Source: Neohoeflea coraliihabitans
GTDB lineage: Bacteria; Pseudomonadota; Alphaproteobacteria; Rhizobiales; Rhizobiaceae
NCBI RefSeq assembly: GCF_019334345.1
Contig: NZ_JAHWQX010000003.1
Location: 62,001 to 126,000, forward strand
Direction of reading: 5' to 3'
DNA: 64,000 bases
Shown in pieces: positions 36,670 to 46,883 of the stretch. Position 1 is the stretch's first letter, and the number at the start of each line of letters is the position of its first letter. The position numbers and the translations under genes were made by a program. The notes below the pieces were generated by a model. The model ran no database searches, was not told the DNA's origin, and saw only the letters and a program-made list of their open reading frames with translations.

Positions 36670-37950
36670 ATGCGGGGCGCATTTTCATTTCCACAGGCCA
36701 GCGGCCGGGCACAGGCGCTGGGCGAGATCCACGCCCGGCCGCTGCGACCGCTCGGTCCTTCGCGGGTCGTCTTCCAACTCGCCTTCATGAGCGAGTCCGG
36801 GTCGGCGGCGGGATCGACAATGGTCTCCGATATGGCGCGACAGCGCGGCGTGCCGCCACCGGATGACAGTACCAATCACGTGGCGCTGGCCTGGGGGCAG
36901 GGAACATTGCGCTGGGAGCGGCACACGGAATTCTCGACCTATTCCTGGGATTGTCCGGCGCCTGACACCTTCTTCGCGCCGGTCGGGGCGCATCCTTTCG
37001 GCGCAGAATTCGCTCCGCCCGGGCCCTTCCTCTCCGGGGCGCGCGTCGAGGTCCGGCCGGAGGACGAGGACATCGACAAAGCGATCGCGATGTTCGATCC
37101 GGTCAGCCTGACGATCAGCGACCTGAAAGCGGCGCGTGCGACGGTGGTCACCGATTTTCGCCAGGACGAGGACGGGCTGACGCGTTTTCTCATCATTGAC
37201 CGGGGCATGTCGGACGCGATGCGCGGGGTGATCTGCCAGCGGCTTCTCGACATCGAGACCTATCGGACATTGGCGACGCTCGGCCTCGAACTGGCGCGTC
37301 AGCTGTCGCCGGATATCGCGCGGCTGGAGGAGCAACTGACCGCCGTGACCCACCGGATGAAAGAGGATGTGCGCCATCATGCCGATGATCTTCTGAGGGA
37401 AATCACCCGCATGTCGGCGGAACTTGAGGCCAACGCGGCGCTCAGTCTCTATCGCTTCGGCGCCAGCCGCGCCTATTACACCATCGTCCGCGAACGCATC
37501 GCGGCGCTCGGTGAAAGCGGTGTTCCCGGACGCGAAATGCTGGGCGCGTTTCTTGATCGGCGACTGGCGCCAGCCCTGCGCACCTGCCAGGCCGTCGAGG
37601 AGCGGCAGGCCAACCTGTCGCGCAAGATGGCGCGTGCGACGACGCTGATCCGCAGCTGGATTGATGTCGAACTCGAGAAACAGAACGGTGCGCTGCTGCG
37701 TTCGATGAACCGCCGGGTGAAGCTGCAGCTGCGCATGCAGCAGACGGTCGAAGGGCTGTCGGTCGCCGCTATCAGCTACTATGTGGTCGGACTGTTCAGC
37801 TATCTGGCCAAGCTGCAGGAAGCGACATTCGGCTGGCCGGAAACGTCCCTGGCGACCGGCGCATTCGTGCCGGTGGCCATTTTTGGAACCTGGTGGGTCG
37901 TCCGCGCCATCCGGCGACATCATCCAGTCTCGGATGAAGACACCGACTGA
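36670..37950 (+). CDS. DUF3422 membrane protein
   Basis: 426 residues. It matches what I recall of DUF3422: FPQ...LGEIHARPLRPL near the N terminus, a His-rich WERHTEFSTYSW block, a long predicted helical region (about 240-345), and two C-terminal membrane segments (AAISYYVVGLFSYLAKL; FVPVAIFGTWWVVRAI). Function is unknown; the pattern suggests a cytoplasmic domain on a coiled stalk held to the inner membrane. The start is the least certain part; the ATG at 36670 has a weak SD. It is followed by a lysR gene. Confidence 0.8.
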   Translation: MRGAFSFPQASGRAQALGEIHARPLRPLGPSRVVFQLAFMSESGSAAGSTMVSDMARQRGVPPPDDSTNHVALAWGQGTLRWERHTEFSTYSWDCPAPDTFFAPVGAHPFGAEFAPPGPFLSGARVEVRPEDEDIDKAIAMFDPVSLTISDLKAARATVVTDFRQDEDGLTRFLIIDRGMSDAMRGVICQRLLDIETYRTLATLGLELARQLSPDIARLEEQLTAVTHRMKEDVRHHADDLLREITRMSAELEANAALSLYRFGASRAYYTIVRERIAALGESGVPGREMLGAFLDRRLAPALRTCQAVEERQANLSRKMARATTLIRSWIDVELEKQNGALLRSMNRRVKLQLRMQQTVEGLSVAAISYYVVGLFSYLAKLQEATFGWPETSLATGAFVPVAIFGTWWVVRAIRRHHPVSDEDTD

Positions 37951-38004
37951 CCGACCTTATGGATTCTTAACCCTTCCGCTTGAAAGGAAGGCATCCTGAC
38001 AGAT

Positions 38005-38026
38005 TTAAAGGGTTGTACTACTTTAA
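38005..38026. promoter_or_regulatory. Inverted repeat upstream of the lysR gene
   Basis: TTAAAG-N10-CTTTAA, 55 bp upstream of the lysR ATG in an AT-rich stretch. Dyads of about this size are usual for LysR-type autoregulation. A weaker hairpin (CCTTCC / GGAAGG, 37972-37991) just before it may end the DUF3422 transcript. Confidence 0.45.
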
Positions 38027-38080
38027 GAAGAAAAATAATGTTCATGTAACAAATAGTTGTTTACCCGCGGGGACGTGAAC

Positions 38081-39025
38081 ATGAATCTTCGTCAACTCAG
38101 CTTTTTTGTTGCGGTCGCCGAAGAACTGCATTTCGGGCGCGCCGCGGCCCGCCTGTGCATGACGCAGCCGCCTCTCAGCCAGGCCATCCTCGCGCTCGAA
38201 CGCGAACTGGGGGTCGAGTTGTTCCGGCGCACCAAGCGGCATGTCGAACTGTCGCCCTGCGGGCAGCATCTGCTGCCGCATGCGCGGCAGTTGCTGGCGG
38301 ATGCTGACGCGTTGCCGGATCTGGCGCGGCATCTCGCCTACGGAACATGTGGCAGCTTGCGGCTGGGCTTTGACACGCTGACCGAGGGGGCGCTGATGCC
38401 CGAACTGGCTGGGTGCTACAGCGCGAAATACCCGGCGGTGGATCTCATTCTGCACGACATGGGTGATGCCCCGCCGACAGAGGCGCTGTTGCAGGGCGAC
38501 ATCGATGCAGCGCTCGTCATGCCGCCGGCCTCCCTGCCACCGACGCTTGCCTATCTGGGTCTGGCCAAGGATCCGTTGCTGGCGGCCGTACCAGAACAAT
38601 GGATCTTGACGGGCAAGGTCAGGACCAGCGGTGCCCGGCTGTTGCCGGCTGCCCTGGCGGATCTGCCGATGATCTGCATGCCGCGCCAGAGGGCGCCCAG
38701 CTTTCATGATCTGGTTGCCAATTGCCTGCTGCAGCTCGACGTCAAAGCGCAGACCGGCCAAGAGGCGTTGCGGTTGCAGACCTGCATCTCGTTGGTGTCT
38801 GTCGGGATGGGAGTGGCGCTGGTGCCCTCGCGCATGCAAACCGAAAATCCGGGCGGCGTGCGGTTTCTTGAAGTTGCCGGTCTGTCGCATGAGCCGGTGA
38901 TCGAGATCGGACTGACCTGGCGCGGCGACAGCCCGTCGCCGACCGTAACGCAGCTGGTGAAGGTGGCACGCAGCATGCTGTCTCCGGACGTTGCGCCCGC
39001 CGTGCAGGCTGCCGGCATGGCTTAG
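38081..39025 (+). CDS. LysR-family transcriptional regulator
   Basis: 314 residues from the ATG at 38081 (MNLRQLSFFVAVAEELHFGRAA). Standard LysR HTH in residues 1-60 (AARLCMTQPPLSQAILALERELG) and a periplasmic-binding-like effector domain. The N-terminal form with EELHFGRAAARL is typical of the BenM/CatM-like subgroup. LysR genes usually diverge from their target, but here both neighbours are not divergent: DUF3422 is upstream on the same strand and lpd converges. Its target may be itself or distant. Confidence 0.9.
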   Translation: MNLRQLSFFVAVAEELHFGRAAARLCMTQPPLSQAILALERELGVELFRRTKRHVELSPCGQHLLPHARQLLADADALPDLARHLAYGTCGSLRLGFDTLTEGALMPELAGCYSAKYPAVDLILHDMGDAPPTEALLQGDIDAALVMPPASLPPTLAYLGLAKDPLLAAVPEQWILTGKVRTSGARLLPAALADLPMICMPRQRAPSFHDLVANCLLQLDVKAQTGQEALRLQTCISLVSVGMGVALVPSRMQTENPGGVRFLEVAGLSHEPVIEIGLTWRGDSPSPTVTQLVKVARSMLSPDVAPAVQAAGMA

Positions 39026-39046
39026 ACCGCTCAGCATGTCGCATGG

Positions 39047-40435
39047 TCAGATATGCAAGGCATGGCCGAGCGTGGCGAGAGCGGCTTCGAGCAGACCTTC
39101 GCTCTGTGTCGGATGGGCGTGGATCGTGGCGCCGACATCTTCAAGCCGGGCCCCCATCTCCAGAGCAATGGCAAAGGCAGCCGACAGTTCGGACACCTGG
39201 GTGCCGACCGCCTGCAGGCCGAGAATGACGTGATTGTCCTTGCGGGCGACGGCGCGGACGAAGCCGGCTTCGTTTTCCATCGTCATGGCGCGGCCATTGG
39301 CGGTGAACGGGAACTGGCCGGTGATGATGTCGTGTCCGGCGGATCTGGCCTCCTCCGGCGAGAGGCCGCAGGTGACAATCTCCGGGTCCGTGAAGCAGAC
39401 GGCGGGGATCGCCACCTTGTCCCATTGCCGCCGGTGGCCGGCAACGATCTCGGCGACCATCTCGCCCTGGGCCATGGCGCGGTGGGCGAGCATCGGCTCG
39501 CCGGTCACATCGCCAATCGCGAAAACGCCGCGCATCGAGGTGCGGCACTGCGCGTCGATGCGGATGAAGGCGCGGTCCATGGTCAGACCCAAAGACGGAA
39601 TCGCGGCTTCGGCGGCGCGCGGGCGGCGGCCGACCGTGACGAGGATCTTGTCGGCTTGCAGCTCCCTGGTCTCGCCGTCAGACGTTTCGATCTCGAGTCC
39701 GGTCGGGCCAACGCCTTCCGCCTTGGTGCCGGTCATCACCGTCACGCCAAGCTTTTCCAGCGCCTTGAGCACGGGGCGGGTGAGGGCGGAATCATACTGC
39801 GGCAGGATTGATTTCTCCGCCTCGATGACGGTGACGTGCGAGCCGAGCTTGGCAAAGGCGGTGCCGATCTCAAGGCCGATGTAGCCGCCGCCCACAACCA
39901 CGAAATGCTCGGGCACCTCGGTCAGGGCGAGGGCGCCGGTGGAATCGATCACCTTGCCGGAATATTTCAGGAAGGGCAGTTCGACCGGTTCGGAGCCGGT
40001 GGCGATGACGATGGCCTCGGCGGCGATCTCTGTTGAACCATCGGGTGCTTCAACGCGCACCGTCTTGCCGTCGACGAAACTGGCGGTTCCGGTGATTGCG
40101 CGCACACCGTTCTTCTTGATCAGGCCGGCGACGCCGCCGGTCAGTCGGTCAACGATGCCGTCTTTCCAGCTCACGGTCTTGGCCAGATCAATGGCCGCGG
40201 CGCTGGCCGAAATGCCAAGCTGCGAGGTGCCGTCGAATCGGCTGAGCCGGTGGAACTCGTCAGCGGCGTGAATCAACGCCTTCGAGGGTATGCAGCCGAC
40301 ATTCAGGCATGTGCCGCCAAGGGTCTTCTCCTCGACGATGATCGTGTCGAGACCCAGCTGGCCGGCGCGGATGGCACAGACATAGCCGCCGGGGCCGCCG
40401 CCGATGATCAGGAGCTTGCAGGTCAGTCTTTGCAT
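39047..40435 (-). CDS. lpdA: Dihydrolipoyl dehydrogenase (E3)
   Basis: 462 residues. FAD enzyme that reoxidises the dihydrolipoyl group of E2 with NAD. FAD motif IIGGGPGGYVCAIRAG near the N terminus, redox pair in GGTCLNVGCIPSK, NAD motif VVGGGYIGLEIG, and the C-terminal HAHPTQSE base. It is the last gene of the bkd operon, 9 nt after bkdB, so it is most likely the dedicated E3 for the branched-chain complex. Confidence 0.96.
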   Translation of the reverse strand: MQRLTCKLLIIGGGPGGYVCAIRAGQLGLDTIIVEEKTLGGTCLNVGCIPSKALIHAADEFHRLSRFDGTSQLGISASAAAIDLAKTVSWKDGIVDRLTGGVAGLIKKNGVRAITGTASFVDGKTVRVEAPDGSTEIAAEAIVIATGSEPVELPFLKYSGKVIDSTGALALTEVPEHFVVVGGGYIGLEIGTAFAKLGSHVTVIEAEKSILPQYDSALTRPVLKALEKLGVTVMTGTKAEGVGPTGLEIETSDGETRELQADKILVTVGRRPRAAEAAIPSLGLTMDRAFIRIDAQCRTSMRGVFAIGDVTGEPMLAHRAMAQGEMVAEIVAGHRRQWDKVAIPAVCFTDPEIVTCGLSPEEARSAGHDIITGQFPFTANGRAMTMENEAGFVRAVARKDNHVILGLQAVGTQVSELSAAFAIALEMGARLEDVGATIHAHPTQSEGLLEAALATLGHALHI

Positions 40436-40444
40436 AATCGGCTC

Positions 40445-41809
40445 CTATTCGTCGATGAACAGCAAAGCGGGGTTTTCCAGCAGTGCCTTCAGTTTCTGGA
40501 CGAACACCGCTGCGTCCCAGCCATCGATGATGCGGTGATCGAAGGAACTCGACAGGTTCATCATCGTGCGCGGCTGAAACGCCTGGCCGTCCCAGACCGG
40601 GCGTACGGCCATCTTGTTGACGCCGACGATCGCCACTTCCGGATGATTGATGATCGGGGTCGTGGCCAGGGCGCCAAGCGGTCCGAGCGAGGTGATGGAA
40701 ATGGTCGAACCGGACAGCTCGTCGCGCTTCGCCTTGCCGTCGCGGGCGCTTTGCGCGAGGCGGCCGATCTCGGCGGCGGCTTCCCAGAGCGACAATGCTT
40801 CGGCATGGCGCACCACCGGAACGGTCAGGCCGTTCGGCGTTTGCGTCGCAATGCCGACATGCACGGCGCCGGACTGGTGAATGACGCCCGCCTCATCGTC
40901 GAAGGTGGCGTTCAGCTGCGGCTGTTCGGCAACGGCGCGCACGATGGCGCGCATCAGGAACGGCAACACGGTCAGCTTGCCGCGTGCGGCGGCATGGCTG
41001 GCATTGAGCTCGGCGCGCAGGGTCTCGACCGCTGTCACGTCGACCTCCTCGATGATGGTGATATGCGGAATGCGGCTGGCCGAGATCGACATCTTCTCGG
41101 CGATCCTGCGGCGCATGCCGAGAACCTTGATGTCCTCGCTGTCGGTTCTCGGCGCACGGCCGGTACCGCTCTGCCCGATCTGCGGATTGGCGATCCAGGC
41201 ATCGAGATCCTGGTGCGAGATGCGGCCCGCCGGTCCGGTTCCGGCGACAAGGCGCAAATCGATGCCGGCATCGCGGGCCCGCTGGCGCACGGCGGGAGCG
41301 GCTAGCGGTCTCTCATTGGGCTGCAATGCCCGGGTGCGTGGCTCCGGTTTCGCGGTGCCCGACCGTTGCGATGCGCGGGGTTCGGCCGAGCCGGCCGAGG
41401 GTTGCGGCGGTGCTGGCGCGCCAGTGCCGGGATCGGGATCGGCGCTGCCATCGGCCGGCGCGGTGCCCGGCGCTTCCGGTCCGGGTTCCGGCTGTGGCTT
41501 ACCCTCCGGTCCGGCCTGCGCCGATTGTGGCGCAGTTTCGGACGCTGGCGCGGCTACGGGGGCATCCGCATCGGTCTCGATCTCGACGAAAGTGGCGCCG
41601 ATGGCCAGCGTGTCGCCCGGTTCGCCGCCGAGGGCCACGATCTTGCCGCTGACCGAAGAGGGCACCTCGACAGCCGCCTTGTCGGTCATCACCGTGCCGA
41701 GCACGTCGTCCTCCTGCACCTCGTCGCCAAGCGCGACATTCCATTCGGTGAGCTCTGCTTCGGCAATGCCTTCGCCGACATCGGGCAGCGTGATGGTGAT
41801 GCGTGCCAT
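40445..41809 (-). CDS. bkdB: Branched-chain 2-oxoacid dehydrogenase E2
   Basis: 454 residues from the ATG at 41809 (MARITITLPDVGEG). One lipoyl domain with the lipoyl-lysine in VMTDKAAVEVP, a Pro/Ala/Glu-rich linker (about 90-155), a peripheral subunit-binding domain (APAVRQRARDAGIDLRLVAG) and an acyltransferase domain ending with the catalytic SFDHRIIDGWDA. Only one lipoyl domain, as usual for branched-chain E2. It transfers the branched acyl group to CoA. Its ATG is 4 nt after the end of bkdA2. Confidence 0.94.
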   Translation of the reverse strand: MARITITLPDVGEGIAEAELTEWNVALGDEVQEDDVLGTVMTDKAAVEVPSSVSGKIVALGGEPGDTLAIGATFVEIETDADAPVAAPASETAPQSAQAGPEGKPQPEPGPEAPGTAPADGSADPDPGTGAPAPPQPSAGSAEPRASQRSGTAKPEPRTRALQPNERPLAAPAVRQRARDAGIDLRLVAGTGPAGRISHQDLDAWIANPQIGQSGTGRAPRTDSEDIKVLGMRRRIAEKMSISASRIPHITIIEEVDVTAVETLRAELNASHAAARGKLTVLPFLMRAIVRAVAEQPQLNATFDDEAGVIHQSGAVHVGIATQTPNGLTVPVVRHAEALSLWEAAAEIGRLAQSARDGKAKRDELSGSTISITSLGPLGALATTPIINHPEVAIVGVNKMAVRPVWDGQAFQPRTMMNLSSSFDHRIIDGWDAAVFVQKLKALLENPALLFIDE

Positions 41810-41813
41810 GTGC

Positions 41814-42827
41814 TCAGGCCTCCATGACATCTTTGAGGGCGGCGGCCACCCGCTCCGGCCCGGGAAAATAGGCCCATTCCTGGGCGTGCGGGTAGGGCGT
41901 GTCCCAGCCGGCGACGCGCAAGATCGGCGCCTCGAGATGATAGAAACAGGATTCCTGCACGGTGGCGCTCAATTCGGCGCCAAAGCCGGAGGTGCGGGTG
42001 GCTTCATGCACGATGACGCAGCGGCCGGTCTTTTGCACGGATGCCGTGATGGCCTCGACATCGAGGGGCATAAGGCTGCGCAAGTCGATGATCTCGGCAT
42101 CGATGCCGGTTTCATCGGCAGCCGCCTCGGCGACATAGACCATGGTGCCATAGGCGAGCACGGTGACGTCGCTGCCCTTGCGGCGCACGGACGCCTTGCC
42201 GAGGGGAATGGTGTCGTAGTCCTCGGGAACCTCGCCGAGCGGGTGCTTTTTCCAGGCGGTGACCGGCCGGTCGTGATGGCCATCGAACGGCCCGTTGTAG
42301 AGACGTTTGGGCTCGAGGAAGATCACCGGGTCAGGGTCCTCGATCGCCGAAAGCAACAGGCCCCTGGCATCATAGGGGCTCGAGGGCACGACAACCTTGA
42401 CGCCGGAAACGTGCGTGAACAGCGCTTCGGGGCTCTGGCTGTGCGTCTGACCGCCGAAAATGCCACCGCCGGTCGGCATGCGGATGACCATCGGACAGGT
42501 GAATTGTCCGGCCGAGCGGTGGCGCATGCGGGCCGCTTCGGAGACGATCTGGTCATAGGCGGGATAGACATAGTCGGCGAACTGGATCTCGACCACCGGT
42601 TTGAGGCCATAGGCCGCCATGCCGATCGCCGCGCCGACGATGCCGCTTTCGTTGATCGGCGCGTCGAAACAGCGATGCTTGCCGTATTTTTCCTGCAGGC
42701 CGGCGGTGCAGCGGAAGACGCCGCCGAAATAGCCGACATCCTCGCCGAAGACGACCACCTTCTCATCGCGCTGCATGGCAAGGTCATGGGCGCTGCGGAT
42801 CGCCTCGATCATCGTCATGCGCGCCAT
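41814..42827 (-). CDS. bkdA2: Branched-chain 2-oxoacid dehydrogenase E1 beta
   Basis: 337 residues from the ATG at 42827 (MARMTMIEAIRSAHD). The beta subunit of the TPP-dependent E1, with VVVFGEDVGYFGGVFR, the MPTGGGIFGGQTHSQSPEAL region that forms part of the active site, and a C-terminal transketolase-type domain (IVHEATRTSGFGAEL). The 1-nt gap to the end of bkdA1 implies coupled synthesis of the alpha2-beta2 complex. It acts on 2-oxoacids from valine, leucine and isoleucine. Confidence 0.95.
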   Translation of the reverse strand: MARMTMIEAIRSAHDLAMQRDEKVVVFGEDVGYFGGVFRCTAGLQEKYGKHRCFDAPINESGIVGAAIGMAAYGLKPVVEIQFADYVYPAYDQIVSEAARMRHRSAGQFTCPMVIRMPTGGGIFGGQTHSQSPEALFTHVSGVKVVVPSSPYDARGLLLSAIEDPDPVIFLEPKRLYNGPFDGHHDRPVTAWKKHPLGEVPEDYDTIPLGKASVRRKGSDVTVLAYGTMVYVAEAAADETGIDAEIIDLRSLMPLDVEAITASVQKTGRCVIVHEATRTSGFGAELSATVQESCFYHLEAPILRVAGWDTPYPHAQEWAYFPGPERVAAALKDVMEA

Positions 42828-42828
42828 G

Positions 42829-44439
<1,611 letters not shown>

Positions 44440-44907
44440 ATGGCCGTGCTGGATGACATGGATCGCCGTATCCTCAAGGCGCTGGCACAGAACGGCCGGT
44501 TGTCCAACACGGACCTGGCTCGCCTGATCGGGTTGTCCCCGAGCCCGTGCTGGCAGCGGGTCAAACGTCTCGAGGAGGCGGGGATCATCGCCGGCTATGC
44601 GGCGATTCTTGACCATCAGGCGCTCGGTGTCGGCGAGACCGTGCTGGTGGAAGTCATTCTTGATCGCCATGATGCCGAAGCGCTGGAAAATTTCGCCCAG
44701 GCAATCACGGCGATGCCGGAGGTGCTCGAGGTCCATCTGATGGCCGGCGAGTTCGACTATCTTCTGAAAGTTGCGGCCGACGGCACGCGTGGGGTCGAGG
44801 AGTTTCTGCGCGAGAAACTGTTCCGCATCCCGGGCCTGCGCCACGCGCGATCGAACTTTTCCTTGCGCTGTCTGAAGCGCGAGGTGTCCTATGTGCCGCC
44901 GGGCTGA
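44440..44907 (+). CDS. bkdR: Lrp/AsnC-family regulator of the bkd operon
   Basis: 155 residues from the ATG at 44440 (MAVLDDMDRRILKALAQNG), with SD GGAAG 9 nt upstream. N-terminal HTH (SNTDLARLIGLSPSPCWQRVKRLEEAGII) and C-terminal RAM ligand domain with LMAGEFDYLLKV. Divergent Lrp-type regulators next to bkd genes (BkdR) activate the operon in response to branched-chain amino acids; the position here supports the same role. Ligand and sites are inferred. Confidence 0.88.
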   Translation: MAVLDDMDRRILKALAQNGRLSNTDLARLIGLSPSPCWQRVKRLEEAGIIAGYAAILDHQALGVGETVLVEVILDRHDAEALENFAQAITAMPEVLEVHLMAGEFDYLLKVAADGTRGVEEFLREKLFRIPGLRHARSNFSLRCLKREVSYVPPG

Positions 44908-44932
44908 GCGGCGCGAGGGGAGGAGGCAGACA

Positions 44933-45334
44933 ATGCTGCGAGAAGTGATCGGACAATGTGGCGGGCGCGCAGTGCTGCTGCTCGACACGATCACCAGCCT
45001 GACAATGGACGATCGCGGCGCCGTGGTCATTACCGGATCGCATGGCGGGGCGAGCTCCGGCGCCATTGCACTGAAGTGTTTTCCAGGGTTGGTGGTCTTC
45101 AACGATGCGGGGGTCGGCAAGGACCGGGCCGGGATTGTTGCGCTGTCGATGTTTGCCGAACACGGGGTGGCGGCTGCGGCGGTTGACAAGGACAGCGCCC
45201 GGATCGGCGATGCCGCCGACATGTGGGCCAGCGGTATCATTGCGCATGTCAATGGGCCGGCCGGGGCGGCGGGCGTCAGGTTCGGTCACAGCGTGCTTGA
45301 AGCGGTCGCCGCGCTCGACACCTCAAAACTCTAG
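44933..45334 (+). CDS. Conserved hypothetical protein downstream of bkdR
   Basis: 133 residues from the ATG at 44933 (MLREVIGQCGGRAVLLLDTI), preceded by GGAGGAG. It has no signal peptide. Striking conserved-looking motifs are VVITGSHGGASSGAIAL, VVFNDAGVGKDRAGI and KDSARIGDAADMW; the glycine-rich and Asp-containing loops suggest a small-molecule binding or catalytic site. I do not recognise the family by name. It begins 25 nt after bkdR on the same strand, so the two may be cotranscribed, hinting at a link to amino-acid metabolism. Confidence 0.75.
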   Translation: MLREVIGQCGGRAVLLLDTITSLTMDDRGAVVITGSHGGASSGAIALKCFPGLVVFNDAGVGKDRAGIVALSMFAEHGVAAAAVDKDSARIGDAADMWASGIIAHVNGPAGAAGVRFGHSVLEAVAALDTSKL

Positions 45335-45378
45335 GATTCGGTCCCGACAACTACAGGGATGGGCACTGGCCCGAGGTC

Positions 45379-45714
45379 TCAACCGCGACGCCGGACCAGA
45401 GCCTGTCCGAGCCTGGCGCGCACCTCGAGCGGCTCGCGGGCAATGGCATCGGCGAGGGTTCGCAGATCCGCACGCGCGTCGTGCAGTTGGTCGAGCAGCG
45501 AGACGATGATGGCGAGCGTATCGTCGGCGAGTTCGAATTCCTCGGTCAGTTCCGACAGGAGTTCGAGGCGGGCCACGTCCACCGGACGGTAGGCCGGACC
45601 GCTTTCGGTGGCCAAAGGCCGCACGATGTCGGCTTCGACGTAGGAGACAAGGCGCAGGCGGGTCAGGCGGCCGACCCGGGTGAGGACCTGCTCTTCAGTG
45701 TAAAATGACGTCAT
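45379..45714 (-). CDS. cbpM: Chaperone modulator CbpM
   Basis: 111 residues with the MerR-like fold of CbpM (YTEEQVLTRVGRLTRLRLVSYVEADIVRPL) followed by helices. CbpM binds the J-domain of CbpA and inhibits both its co-chaperone and DNA-binding activities. It lies 10 nt downstream of cbpA, the usual partner order, and both read leftward. Confidence 0.88.
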   Translation of the reverse strand: MTSFYTEEQVLTRVGRLTRLRLVSYVEADIVRPLATESGPAYRPVDVARLELLSELTEEFELADDTLAIIVSLLDQLHDARADLRTLADAIAREPLEVRARLGQALVRRRG

Positions 45715-45724
45715 CGCAGCCTCC

Positions 45725-46666
45725 TCAGATCATGCCCCGGCGCGGATCATAGGCGTTCTTTGCCCGCCAGGTTTCCATGAAAGTCTTCAGCTCGTCATCG
45801 ATCTCCGGGGGCGCGACGATCTTCAACTCGACGCGCTGATCGCCGCGCGGCTTGCCTTTTGCGGCTATGCCGCGGCCTTTCAAACGCAGGGACTGGCCGG
45901 AGGTCGCTCCCGGCGGGACCGTCAGATTGACGGGTCCGTCCAGGGTTGGCGTCTTCACCTTGGCGCCGAGAACCGCTTCATCGATGGTGATCGGCAGGGT
46001 CATGACAATGTCGTTGCCCTCGCGGCGAAACACGTGGTGCGGCTTGACAGAAAGGGTGATGTAGGCGTCGCCGGCCGGAGCTCCGCCCGAACCGGGTCCG
46101 CCCTTGCCGCGCAGGCGAATGGTCTGGCCATCCTGGATCCCGGCCGGGATCTTGACGTCGAGCTTGCCGCCGTCGGGCAGGGTGATCTGCCGCGTGGCGC
46201 CCTGCGCAGCGTCTAGGAAGGCAACGTCCATGGCGTAGCGCATATCGGCCCCCTGCATGGCGAACTGGCTGCCGTCGGCAAATCCGCCAGCGGTGCCCGA
46301 GGGTCCGCGCGAGCGCTGGCGAAACATCTCGGCAAAAATGTCGGCGGGGTCGCCGAAATCCTCGAAGCCGCGCGTCGTGCGGTAACGAGCGCCATCGCTG
46401 CCGCCGGCGTGATCCCGGTAGAATTGCCGCTCGGGCTTTTCCTGGCCGCTGGCGTCGATTTCCCCGGCATCGTATCTGCGGCGCAATTCCGGATCCTTGA
46501 GCAGATCGTAGGCGCCGGAAATCTTGACAAAACGCGCCTTGGCCTCGGAATCATCAGGATTGATGTCCGGATGGCTTTCGCGCGCCAGCTTGCGGTAGGC
46601 TTTTTTCAGTTCCTCGGCGCTGGCGGTCTTTTTCACCCCGAGGATATCGTAGGGATCAGTGGACAT
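45725..46666 (-). CDS. cbpA: DnaJ-class co-chaperone CbpA
   Basis: 313 residues from the ATG at 46666 (MSTDPYDILGVKKTASAEEL). N-terminal J-domain with the HPD motif (ARESHPDINPDD), Gly/Phe-type linker and two C-terminal peptide-binding domains; no zinc finger, so it is a CbpA-type rather than DnaJ proper. It stimulates DnaK. The fused start back to 46825 is open but lacks J-domain character. It is paired with cbpM. Confidence 0.92.
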   Translation of the reverse strand: MSTDPYDILGVKKTASAEELKKAYRKLARESHPDINPDDSEAKARFVKISGAYDLLKDPELRRRYDAGEIDASGQEKPERQFYRDHAGGSDGARYRTTRGFEDFGDPADIFAEMFRQRSRGPSGTAGGFADGSQFAMQGADMRYAMDVAFLDAAQGATRQITLPDGGKLDVKIPAGIQDGQTIRLRGKGGPGSGGAPAGDAYITLSVKPHHVFRREGNDIVMTLPITIDEAVLGAKVKTPTLDGPVNLTVPPGATSGQSLRLKGRGIAAKGKPRGDQRVELKIVAPPEIDDELKTFMETWRAKNAYDPRRGMI

Positions 46667-46883
46667 GGATGGATACTGCCGAAATTGGACCTGCAAGGAT
46701 AGGGTAACACTCGCAGGCAATGTGAGGTCGGGATGGCCGTCTTTCAAGAGGTCGCGCCGCGCAAGTCCTTGATTTCGCGGTTGTCCGGCTGCTTTTTGCG
46801 GGCTGCCGGTTGATGATGCGGGCAATGGCTGCCCGGTGACCTATATGGCGGGTACCAGGTTACTGCCACGAGGAGAAAATGGA

